NCBI GenBank assembly: GCA_016929205.1
Contig: JAFGJF010000276.1
Location: 1-9,975 of the forward strand
Direction of reading: 5' to 3'
DNA: 9,975 nt
Source of the DNA: Anaerolineae bacterium
Lineage (GTDB): Bacteria; Chloroflexota; Anaerolineae; JAFGEY01
Shown: in pieces, positions 1 to 5,802 of the stretch
Numbering within the stretch: position 1 is the stretch's first letter
Layout: every line of letters begins with the position of its first letter
The notes under the pieces: generated by a model
The model's input: the letters and a program-made list of their open reading frames with translations, nothing else
Database searches by the model: none
Told to the model about the DNA's origin: nothing
Position numbers and translations under genes: made by a program

Positions 1-108
1 CATTATTCGGACGATCCCGCGATCCGCGAGGCAGCCAAGGGCACCGAAATCTATCCCTGGGCCGATCAAACCGAAGAAGAAGTCGTCGGCGAGCGCCCGC
101 CGCTTTAG
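1..108 (+). CDS. 3' end of an unrecognised gene (partial)
   Basis: An open frame runs from the first base of the window to a TAG at 106-108, giving the last 35 residues of a protein whose start lies outside. The tail is polar and acidic, contains the stretch IYPWADQTEEE and ends in RPPL. Nothing in it identifies a family. Codon use is typical of the neighbouring genes, with GC-rich third positions. The stop overlaps the stop of the convergent transporter gene by two bases, which supports both ends being real. I cannot assign a function. Confidence 0.55.
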   Translation, partial: HYSDDPAIREAAKGTEIYPWADQTEEEVVGERPPL

Positions 109-1439
109 CTTGATTTCTCAAGTCCCGCGCCAGCCTTGACGCGATGTCGTACCGAGGCCACGGCCAGGTATATCGCGCCACCGCCGATCAGCGCGGCGTT
201 GGTCAGGATCATGACCACGAAACCGGTGAGTTGAGCCAGCCCGCCGCCCAGCGAAGACCCCAGAATCGAGCCGATGCCGCTCACCGAGCTGTACAGGCCG
301 GAGACGCGTCCTCGCGACGCCTTATCTCTCACCTCGGTGGCATAGGTCATGGCCGTGGCCGTAAAAGCCGAATAGGCAAATCCCCGCGTGAGCTGTACAA
401 GCATGATCCAAGGCATACCCGGCACGACGACGTAACCCAGGAAAACTAGCGTCCAGGCGATGAACCCCAGACTCAGCATCGGCAGTCGTCCGATCCGATC
501 CGAGAGCCACCCGGCGACGATCATCAAAGGAAATTCAGATAACGACGCCATCGCCCACAGCCGTGCCATCTCGGTGCGGCTGTAACCGATCTGGCTGACC
601 ATATAATTGGCCCACACGGCATAAACGGCGCCGGTCACCAATGACCACAGAAATGCCGAGATCAACAGCGGAGCCAGCGGCAGTTGTACCGGCGGCAGCT
701 GCACTGGGCCATCGCCGGCCGCTACGGACAGATTGGCAGATGACGTGTTCTCGCCAGGCTCTTGCCGCGCTTTGTGCCGCAAAAGCGAGACGCCGCTCTC
801 AAGCATCGTCCTGAACCACACCGCCGATCCGTGCCACAACGAGCGCACAAAAACGCCGCTGCTACGCAACGTGATCTCGCGCCTGTCGCCACCCGGCTCC
901 TCGATGCCCAAAACCAGCAAAAAGGCGATGCCGCTAAAACCGGCAGCCAGGTAGAATGGAAAGGACAGCGACAGCCAGTCGGCCAGGCTGCCCGACACAA
1001 AGGCCACCAGACCAAAGCCCAGCGAGCCCAGCCCCCGGTAGACACCCATCCGGCGGCCGCGCTCCCGGGGACGCTGTTCCAACAGATCCCCCATCAGAGC
1101 TAGGCTCGACGTACCGTAGGCGGCCTGGGCCGCAGCCGCCACCACCCGCAGTGGAAACAGGACGTGATAGCTTGGCGCGACAGCGATCAGGGCATAACAC
1201 CCAGCCACCACAACCAGACCGCCGGCAAGGAATACCTTGCGCCGCCGGAAATGATCGGAGGCCTGTCCCCAGACGTGACTAAACACGATCGCGCTCAGCG
1301 ACGTCACGGTGCCCAACACACCGATCGCGGCATAGTTTGCCCCCAGCGATTCATAGTACAGCGAGCTGATCGGGCCGGTCACGCCAGCAGACATAAACAT
1401 GATGAAACCAATGATTGTAAGTCGGGTCAGGTTTTTCAT
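105..1439 (-). CDS. Major facilitator superfamily transporter
   Basis: This is an inner-membrane secondary transporter of 444 residues, a normal length for a 12-helix MFS protein. The N-terminal half has the loop 2-3 signature GQASDHFRRRK (about 58-68), and the C-terminal half has its counterpart GWLSDRIGRLP (about 310-320). The halves are joined by a polar cytoplasmic linker of about 75 residues (181-255) that contains a short PVQLP tandem repeat. The start is the ATG at 1437-1439, preceded by GAGGG at 1444-1448 and followed directly by the first helix. A longer frame begins 30 codons earlier but would run through the promoter and adds a non-hydrophobic stretch. The gene diverges from the sulfatase, so the substrate may be a sulfate ester or the desulfated product; that is inference. 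A drug or sugar efflux role cannot be excluded. Confidence 0.9.
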   Translation of the reverse strand: MKNLTRLTIIGFIMFMSAGVTGPISSLYYESLGANYAAIGVLGTVTSLSAIVFSHVWGQASDHFRRRKVFLAGGLVVVAGCYALIAVAPSYHVLFPLRVVAAAAQAAYGTSSLALMGDLLEQRPRERGRRMGVYRGLGSLGFGLVAFVSGSLADWLSLSFPFYLAAGFSGIAFLLVLGIEEPGGDRREITLRSSGVFVRSLWHGSAVWFRTMLESGVSLLRHKARQEPGENTSSANLSVAAGDGPVQLPPVQLPLAPLLISAFLWSLVTGAVYAVWANYMVSQIGYSRTEMARLWAMASLSEFPLMIVAGWLSDRIGRLPMLSLGFIAWTLVFLGYVVVPGMPWIMLVQLTRGFAYSAFTATAMTYATEVRDKASRGRVSGLYSSVSGIGSILGSSLGGGLAQLTGFVVMILTNAALIGGGAIYLAVASVRHRVKAGAGLEKSS

Positions 1440-1455
1440 TGTTCCCTCGATATGG

Positions 1456-1461
1456 TATACT
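1456..1461 (+). promoter_or_regulatory. Predicted -10 of the sulfatase promoter
   Basis: TATACT is preceded by TGG, making an extended -10 (TGGTATACT). A weak -35, TTTTCA at 1433-1438, lies 17 bp upstream inside the first codons of the transporter gene. Transcription would start near 1468, giving a leader of about 85 nt before the sulfatase ATG at 1554. The call rests on sequence resemblance only. Confidence 0.4.
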
Positions 1462-1486
1462 AGTCTGCACCTTGAGTGTAGATCAA
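1457..1486 (-). promoter_or_regulatory. Predicted promoter of the MFS transporter
   Basis: Reading the minus strand, TTGATC (1481-1486) and TAGTAT (1457-1462) are separated by 18 bp, and each matches four of six consensus positions. The -10 lies almost exactly on top of the -10 proposed for the divergent sulfatase promoter, so polymerase could occupy only one at a time. This is a modest match and is less certain than the other promoters in the window. Confidence 0.3.
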
Positions 1487-1488
1487 GG
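1470..1488. promoter_or_regulatory. Dyad CCTTGA-N7-TCAAGG, candidate operator
   Basis: Perfect 6-bp inverted arms (1470-1475 and 1483-1488) surround a 7-bp centre. The dyad begins about where the sulfatase transcript should start and covers the putative -35 of the divergent transporter promoter. That is where a dimeric repressor controlling both genes would be expected to bind. No regulator gene lies in the window, so the binding protein is unknown. Confidence 0.4.
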
Positions 1489-1553
1489 CCAATAGACCGG
1501 GTCTTGCCGATATACCCCCGGTTTATCACAATTCACAGAAAGGAAAGTTATCC

Positions 1554-3011
1554 ATGCCAAGCCAGGATCCACAGCGGCCCAACATTCTTTTTGTCCTCAC
1601 CGACGACCAGGGCTATTGGGCTATGGGCTGTTCGGGCAACCACGAGTTGCACACGCCCAACCTCGATCGCATTGCCGCCAATGGCATCCGTTTTGAAGCT
1701 TTTTTTTGCGCCTCTCCAGTCTGCTCGCCGGCCCGGGCTTCGATCCTCACTGGGCGCATCCCCTCGCAGCACGGCATCCACGACTGGTTGCGCGCCGGCA
1801 ACTCGACGTGCGAGCCGGACAAAGGCGGGCGGCTGACCGAATACCTCAAAGGCCAGCTCGCTTACACCGATTTGCTCGCCGGACTTGGCTACGCGTGCGG
1901 GATCAGCGGCAAGTGGCACCTTGGCGATGCACATCATCCCCAAAAAGGGTTCACGTTTTGGGAGGTACACGCCAAGGGCGGCGGACCCTATTACAGCGCG
2001 CCAATGATCCGGGATGGCGAGGTGATCGAGGAGCCACAATACGTCACCGATCACATCACTGACAACGCGCTGCGTTTTTTGCACGCCCAGACCGGCAACG
2101 ATGCGCCATTTTACCTCAGCGTGCACTATACCGCGCCACATAGCCCGTGGGATCGCGACAACCACCCCCGCAACCTGTTTGACGGCTACTTGGAGAACTG
2201 CCCCTTTGACTCGATCCCCTTCGAACCGATGCACCCCTGGCAGGTGAACAGCGCTCCCAACGCTTACACACAGGAGGGACGGCACCTTTTGCTCAGTGGC
2301 TATTTTGCCGCGATCACGGCCATGGATGCCAACGTCGGCCGACTGATCGATTGGTTGCAAGAAAACAAGCTCTATGAAAACACCCTGATCATCTTTACCA
2401 GCGACAACGGCATGAATATGGGCCATCACGGTATTTTTGGCAAGGGCAACGGCACCTTTCCACAGAATATGTTCGATACCTCAGTCAAAGTGCCTATGTT
2501 GATCTCACACCCCGCTCGTGTGCCATCGGGCGTGGTCAATGAAACCCTGTTGAGCCATTACGATATTATGCCCACCTTGCTCGAATACCTGGGGATCGAG
2601 AACCCCGAGGCCAACCGGCTGCCAGGCACCAGTTTCGCGCCACTGCTGCAAGGCGCGATCCCGGGCGAACGGGAGAGCATTGTGATCTATGACGAATACG
2701 GACCGGTGCGCATGATTCGCAGCACAGAATGGAAATACGTGCATCGCTACCCGTATGGCCCTCACGAACTGTATGACCTGACCAACGATCCCGGCGAGCG
2801 CCACGACCTGATCGATAGCCCTCAGCACCAGGCCAGGGTACAGCAAATGAAAGCCGATCTGGAAGCGTGGTTCATCCGTTACGTCGATCCCGCCCTGGAT
2901 GGCCGGGTCGAGCCGGTGACGGGCAAAGGACAATTGGGCCTCGCCGGATCGGCGGGCAAAGGTGAGAAAGTTTTTAGCGACGACTGGTCTTACCTTCGGG
3001 ACAGAAAATAA
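1554..3011 (+). CDS. Type I sulfatase (formylglycine-dependent), cytoplasmic
   Basis: This 485-residue protein hydrolyses sulfate esters or sulfamates using a formylglycine made from cysteine. The signature is CSPAR (Cys57-Arg61) followed four residues later by TG, matching the C-X-P-X-R rule. Metal-ligand candidates are Asp17-Asp18 in LTDDQG and Asp284-Asn285 in SDNG. Lys120 and His122 in GKWHLG and His191 in VHYTAPH are further active-site residues. The C-terminal part (about 385-445) has the ELYDLTNDPGERHDL pattern of the family's small second domain. There is no signal peptide: the N-terminus enters the first strand (NILFVLTDD) at once, so it should act in the cytosol on imported substrate. 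The ribosome site AAGGA at 1540-1544 supports this ATG. The enzyme needs an FGE or anSME maturase, which is not in the window. The substrate is not deducible. Confidence 0.92.
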   Translation: MPSQDPQRPNILFVLTDDQGYWAMGCSGNHELHTPNLDRIAANGIRFEAFFCASPVCSPARASILTGRIPSQHGIHDWLRAGNSTCEPDKGGRLTEYLKGQLAYTDLLAGLGYACGISGKWHLGDAHHPQKGFTFWEVHAKGGGPYYSAPMIRDGEVIEEPQYVTDHITDNALRFLHAQTGNDAPFYLSVHYTAPHSPWDRDNHPRNLFDGYLENCPFDSIPFEPMHPWQVNSAPNAYTQEGRHLLLSGYFAAITAMDANVGRLIDWLQENKLYENTLIIFTSDNGMNMGHHGIFGKGNGTFPQNMFDTSVKVPMLISHPARVPSGVVNETLLSHYDIMPTLLEYLGIENPEANRLPGTSFAPLLQGAIPGERESIVIYDEYGPVRMIRSTEWKYVHRYPYGPHELYDLTNDPGERHDLIDSPQHQARVQQMKADLEAWFIRYVDPALDGRVEPVTGKGQLGLAGSAGKGEKVFSDDWSYLRDRK

Positions 3012-3014
3012 TCT

Positions 3015-4286
3015 CTACTTGTCCCCCAGCCCCGCTGCGTACAGGGCACACAATGCCTGGCTAAAACTTGTTATCGCTCCCCGGCGTGGGTGATCGGTAA
3101 AGATCGAGACGACGCCGTCTCGATCGCCCAAGATATCCTCAACGAAAGCCGAGAGCACACGCTTGGGGCCGACCTCAACAAAAATCCGTGCCCCCTGACG
3201 GTAGAGTGTTTGCACGCCCTTGACAAACTGCACCGGTGAGTTGACCTGCTGCCCGATCAAATCTATGATCGCCTCCTGATCATCGGGATACAGCTCGCCG
3301 CTGACGTTAGATACGACGGGCAAACGCCCCAGCCGCACGTTCTGCTGCGCGATCACGTGCCGCAGCGGCCCACTCGCCGGAGCAACGATCCGGGTATGGA
3401 ACGCATGCGACACGGCCAGCATCTGGGCGCGGTATCCGGCTTGAATGAAAGCAGAGACCGCCTGCTCAACTGCCGCCGTCTCGCCGCCAACGACGACCTG
3501 GCTGAGGCTGTTGACGTTTGAGACAATCACATAGCCCTCAATTTGGGCCAGGATTTGCTCGACCTCACCAAGCGGAGCCGACACAGCCGCCATACAGCCG
3601 TTGTCGTCTTGGGCAACACGGCTCATCTCACGCCCGCGCACGCAAACGACGTGCAAGGCCTCGTCAAAGTCCAAGACACCTGCCGCAACAAGAGCCGCAT
3701 ACTCGCCCAGGCTATGCCCGATCACGATATCGGGCGCAATGCCATAGCTGTCTAGCAGCCGCGCCAGGGCGACATCAACGGCCAGCACTGCTGGCTGCGT
3801 GACCTGCGTGTCGCGCAATCTCTCGGTCGCCGCAGCCAGATCGGCCTCGTCTTGGGCATCGACGAAAACAAGGCTGCTCAAGGAGCGGCCAAGCAGTGGT
3901 GTCACAACCTTATCGGCCTCGCGGAACGTATCGGCGACAACTGGATCCAGCTCGACCAACTCACGCAGCATGTTGACGTATTGTGTGCCCTGGCCCGAAA
4001 ACAAAAAGGCCACCTTGCCCGGCTGGCCGCAGCCGCGATAAATGCCCTGCGAGGCCAGCCGCTGCCAGTCAAAAGCGGCATCATTCTCCAGCGCCGCGAT
4101 CGCTCGCTCGCCCCGGCTTGCCAATTCGCCGAGATCGCCAAAGTCAATGACCAGACGCTCTTGGCGTGCCCAACCAGCCATGGCTGGAGCCGGGACAGCT
4201 TCCAGCCGCCCGGTATGAACCGCAGCCAGCGTTGATTCAAGCGAGGTTTGCAGCCCCGACACGGTGGCTGCACCCAGGACCAACAT
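3015..4286 (-). CDS. Stand-alone malonyl-CoA acyltransferase of type I PKS ancestry
   Basis: This protein transfers malonyl from CoA to an acyl carrier protein. From the ATG at 4284-4286 it has 423 residues, over 100 more than ordinary FabD (about 310). The first ~90 residues resemble the KS-AT linker of modular synthases (LVIDFGDLGELA, then ASQGIYRG). The acyltransferase fold follows with FSGQGTQY (about 97-104), GHSLGEY with Ser192, Arg217 in RGREM, and SHAFHT with His297. HAFH is the malonyl-specifying form of the motif. The C-terminus (FSQALCALYAAGLG) resembles the segment after the AT in PfaA-like synthases. The start is uncertain: the same frame extends to TTG codons at 4314-4316 and 4362-4364, the latter overlapping the dehydratase gene, and no candidate has a clear ribosome site. 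It is the last gene of a fabG-maoC-AT unit. It plausibly serves as FabD, so I withhold the symbol. Confidence 0.88.
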   Translation of the reverse strand: MLVLGAATVSGLQTSLESTLAAVHTGRLEAVPAPAMAGWARQERLVIDFGDLGELASRGERAIAALENDAAFDWQRLASQGIYRGCGQPGKVAFLFSGQGTQYVNMLRELVELDPVVADTFREADKVVTPLLGRSLSSLVFVDAQDEADLAAATERLRDTQVTQPAVLAVDVALARLLDSYGIAPDIVIGHSLGEYAALVAAGVLDFDEALHVVCVRGREMSRVAQDDNGCMAAVSAPLGEVEQILAQIEGYVIVSNVNSLSQVVVGGETAAVEQAVSAFIQAGYRAQMLAVSHAFHTRIVAPASGPLRHVIAQQNVRLGRLPVVSNVSGELYPDDQEAIIDLIGQQVNSPVQFVKGVQTLYRQGARIFVEVGPKRVLSAFVEDILGDRDGVVSIFTDHPRRGAITSFSQALCALYAAGLGDK

Positions 4287-4327
4287 GCCGCGATAAAATG
4301 GTTTCTCTGGTGCCAACGTCGTTTTCT

Positions 4328-4795
4328 TTACACTGGCGCACGACTGCGCGACAAAACGTTCCAAGTGCCGGATTGCACGACCTCGTCGTCCTGGTTGAGG
4401 ACCTTGACCTCCAATCCAACCAACCCGCCGCCGAGACGCGGCACAGGCTTGACCTCGACGATCAGCAGTTGAACGTGGATCGTGTCGCCGATAAAGATCG
4501 GCTTGGAAAACTTGTAGGTCAAGTCACGAAAAGCAATGATCGACTCTTCGAGAATGCCCAGGCGCATGGCCAGCCCCGTAGCGAACGCGAGACCCAGCCC
4601 GCCATGAGCAATGCGCCGGCCGTAGAACTGCCGGGATGCATACACCTCGTCGGTGTGCATAGGGTGATGATCGCCCGATAGGCCGGCAAACACACTAATA
4701 TCGGCCTCAGTAATCGTCCTCCCGTGCGTCGTCATCTCTTGCCCGACTTGAAAATCCTCAAAATATGCATCTTTGGGAGGTGATTTTCCAGTCAT
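4328..4795 (-). CDS. MaoC-type (R)-3-hydroxyacyl dehydratase
   Basis: A 155-residue single hot-dog protein predicted to dehydrate (R)-3-hydroxyacyl thioesters to trans-2-enoyl thioesters. The active-site signature is GDHHPMHTDEVYA with Asp42 and His47, followed by RIAHGGLGLA (61-70), matching the R-hydratase pattern G-D-x-N-P-x-H. The usual Asn is His44 here. The ribosome site is excellent (AGGAGG at 4804-4809, 8 nt before ATG). The gene starts 19 bp after the fabG stop and precedes the acyltransferase, so it sits where FabZ or FabA would in a standard fatty-acid operon. The FabG product is the R-isomer this family takes, so carrier-bound substrate is likely. A role on CoA thioesters (PHA or alkyl-CoA metabolism) is the alternative. 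Confidence 0.88.
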   Translation of the reverse strand: MTGKSPPKDAYFEDFQVGQEMTTHGRTITEADISVFAGLSGDHHPMHTDEVYASRQFYGRRIAHGGLGLAFATGLAMRLGILEESIIAFRDLTYKFSKPIFIGDTIHVQLLIVEVKPVPRLGGGLVGLEVKVLNQDDEVVQSGTWNVLSRSRAPV

Positions 4796-4814
4796 CCGCT
4801 TCTCCTCCTTTTAC

Positions 4815-5567
4815 CTATCTCATACCCAAGCCACCATCCACCGAAATAACCTGCCCGGTCACATAGGCCGCCTCATCCGAAACCAAAAACGCCACCAGCG
4901 CCGCGACTTCCCGGGCATCGCCGAACCGGCCGGCCGGGGTGATGTCGAGGACCTGCTGCCTCCACGCTTCCTGCAAGCCGGCAGTCATGTCGGTCTCGAT
5001 AAACCCAGGGGCAACGGCGTTGACGGTAATGCTACGCGATCCAACCTCTTTGGCCAGGGCGCGCGTAAACCCGACCAACCCGGCTTTGGCGGCAGCATAA
5101 TTGGCCTGCCCAGCATTGCCTGCCAACCCGGCGACAGATGAAATGTTGACGATGCGCCCCCAGCGGCGGCGGATCATCTTGCGCAGCACCGCCTGCGTGC
5201 AATGGAACGCGCCGTTCAGGTTCGTCTCGATCACCTCACGCCAATCCTGCTCTGTCATACGCATAAACAAGCCATCGCGCGTGATGCCGGCATTGTTGAC
5301 CAGCACATCCACCTGCCCCATCTCAGCCTCGACCTGCTCGACCATGCCCCGCACCGCATCGCCCAATCGCACGTCAGCCTGGATGGCCATGGCCCTACCC
5401 CCTGCCTCCCGAATCGACGTCACTACATCTTGTGCGGCATCGGCGCGAGCAACGTAATTGATCGCCACCTTGCATCCGGCCGAGGCCAGCCGTTCGGCGA
5501 TCGCCCGACCGATGCCGCGCGATCCACCCGTCACCAGGGCAACGCGGCCCGACTCTGTCTGCCCCAT
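4815..5567 (-). CDS. fabG: 3-oxoacyl-[ACP] reductase FabG
   Basis: This 250-residue classical short-chain dehydrogenase reduces 3-oxoacyl-ACP to (R)-3-hydroxyacyl-ACP with NADPH, in the cytosol. Visible motifs are TGGSRGIG (13-20) for the nucleotide, NNAG (91-94), and the catalytic tetrad Asn116, Ser144, Tyr157 and Lys161. The stretch around the active site (GNAGQANYAAAKAGL) and PGFIETDMT are typical of true FabG rather than other reductases. Length matches the family. The ATG at 5565-5567 has a strong GGAGG site five bases upstream. It is the first gene of the fabG-maoC-AT unit and faces fabF across a shared control region. Since FabG-like paralogues are common, the exact chain length or pathway cannot be fixed from sequence. 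Confidence 0.93.
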   Translation of the reverse strand: MGQTESGRVALVTGGSRGIGRAIAERLASAGCKVAINYVARADAAQDVVTSIREAGGRAMAIQADVRLGDAVRGMVEQVEAEMGQVDVLVNNAGITRDGLFMRMTEQDWREVIETNLNGAFHCTQAVLRKMIRRRWGRIVNISSVAGLAGNAGQANYAAAKAGLVGFTRALAKEVGSRSITVNAVAPGFIETDMTAGLQEAWRQQVLDITPAGRFGDAREVAALVAFLVSDEAAYVTGQVISVDGGLGMR

Positions 5568-5602
5568 GCACTCCTCCCTTCTTCACCTCGACATAAAGGC
5601 AC

Positions 5603-5631
5603 ATTCTACCCTCAAACTGAACAATAGGCAA
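5603..5631 (-). promoter_or_regulatory. Predicted fabG-maoC-AT promoter
   Basis: On the minus strand, TTGCCT (5626-5631) and TAGAAT (5603-5608) are separated by 17 bp, with four and five of six consensus matches. Transcription would begin near 5596, about 30 nt before the fabG ATG. The spacer contains ATTGTTC (5619-5625) followed by AGTTTGAGGG, an element repeated in the fabF promoter. Confidence 0.5.
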
Positions 5632-5670
5632 GTGTCCAAATTGGAGGCCAGGCAGATTGTGCAATTGTTC
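5619..5670. repeat. Inverted pair of ATTGTTCnnTTTGnGG elements in both fab promoters
   Basis: GAACAAT (5619-5625) and ATTGTTC (5664-5670) form perfect 7-bp arms. Read in the direction of each promoter, each is followed by a further match: ATTGTTCAGTTTGAGG toward fabG and ATTGTTCGCTTTGTGG toward fabF, 13 of 16 positions identical. Each copy starts zero or one base after its own -35. Between the arms lies an 11-bp palindrome, TCCAAATTGGA (5635-5645). This looks like a common regulator site governing both transcripts, but no matching known operator (FapR, FabT) was recognised. Confidence 0.45.
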
Positions 5671-5685
5671 GCTTTGTGGTATGAT
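5657..5685 (+). promoter_or_regulatory. Predicted fabF promoter (extended -10)
   Basis: TTGTGC (5657-5662) and TATGAT (5680-5685) are 17 bp apart. TGG immediately before the -10 makes an extended -10, which offsets the poor -35. A start near 5692 leaves a leader of about 110 nt before the fabF ATG, unusually long next to the short fabG leader. Confidence 0.5.
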
Positions 5686-5701
5686 AACCCTTCTACACGA
5701 T

Positions 5702-5755
5702 CGGGGTTGCTGGCCAGATCGGCGATCTGCCCGGCACGCGCGTGCAACGGCCCCG
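5702..5755 (+). promoter_or_regulatory. Structured 5' leader of fabF (nested inverted repeats)
   Basis: Inside the predicted fabF leader are a perfect hairpin CAGATC-GGC-GATCTG (5715-5729) and a perfect 12-bp palindrome GCACGCGCGTGC (5734-5745). Flanking complements could close an outer stem: CGGGG (5702-5706) with CCCCG (5751-5755), and TTGC (5707-5710) with GCAA (5744-5747). GCAA overlaps the right arm of the palindrome, so two mutually exclusive folds are possible. No poly-U tract follows, so it is not a standard terminator. It may be a regulatory leader or DNA binding sites. Confidence 0.35.
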
Positions 5756-5802
5756 CTGATGGAAAAGACACAAGACAGAGCATACGAGTTGGGAGGAAAA
5801 CT

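Noticed and set aside
1496..1522. ACCGGG...CCCGGT inverted repeat in the sulfatase leader
   Set aside because: The 6-bp arms are separated by 15 nt with no inner pairing, which is weak compared with the CCTTGA dyad nearby.
1440..1529. 30-codon N-terminal extension of the transporter
   Set aside because: It would cover the divergent promoter region and lacks a ribosome site. The downstream ATG has GAGGG four bases upstream and starts directly at the first helix.
1548..2429. 293-codon open frame antisense to the sulfatase
   Set aside because: It is a shadow of the GC-rich sulfatase gene. Its translation matches no family I recognise, and the sense frame has full catalytic motifs.
4098..5504. 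GCGATCGC (HIP1-like) octamers at 4098 and 5497
   Set aside because: Only two copies were noticed, both inside coding sequence rich in GATCGC. That is too few to claim an enriched genomic repeat.
5458..5802. 115-codon N-terminal extension of fabF
   Set aside because: It overlaps fabG on the other strand and the promoter region. The internal ATG has GGGAGG and matches the FabF family start.
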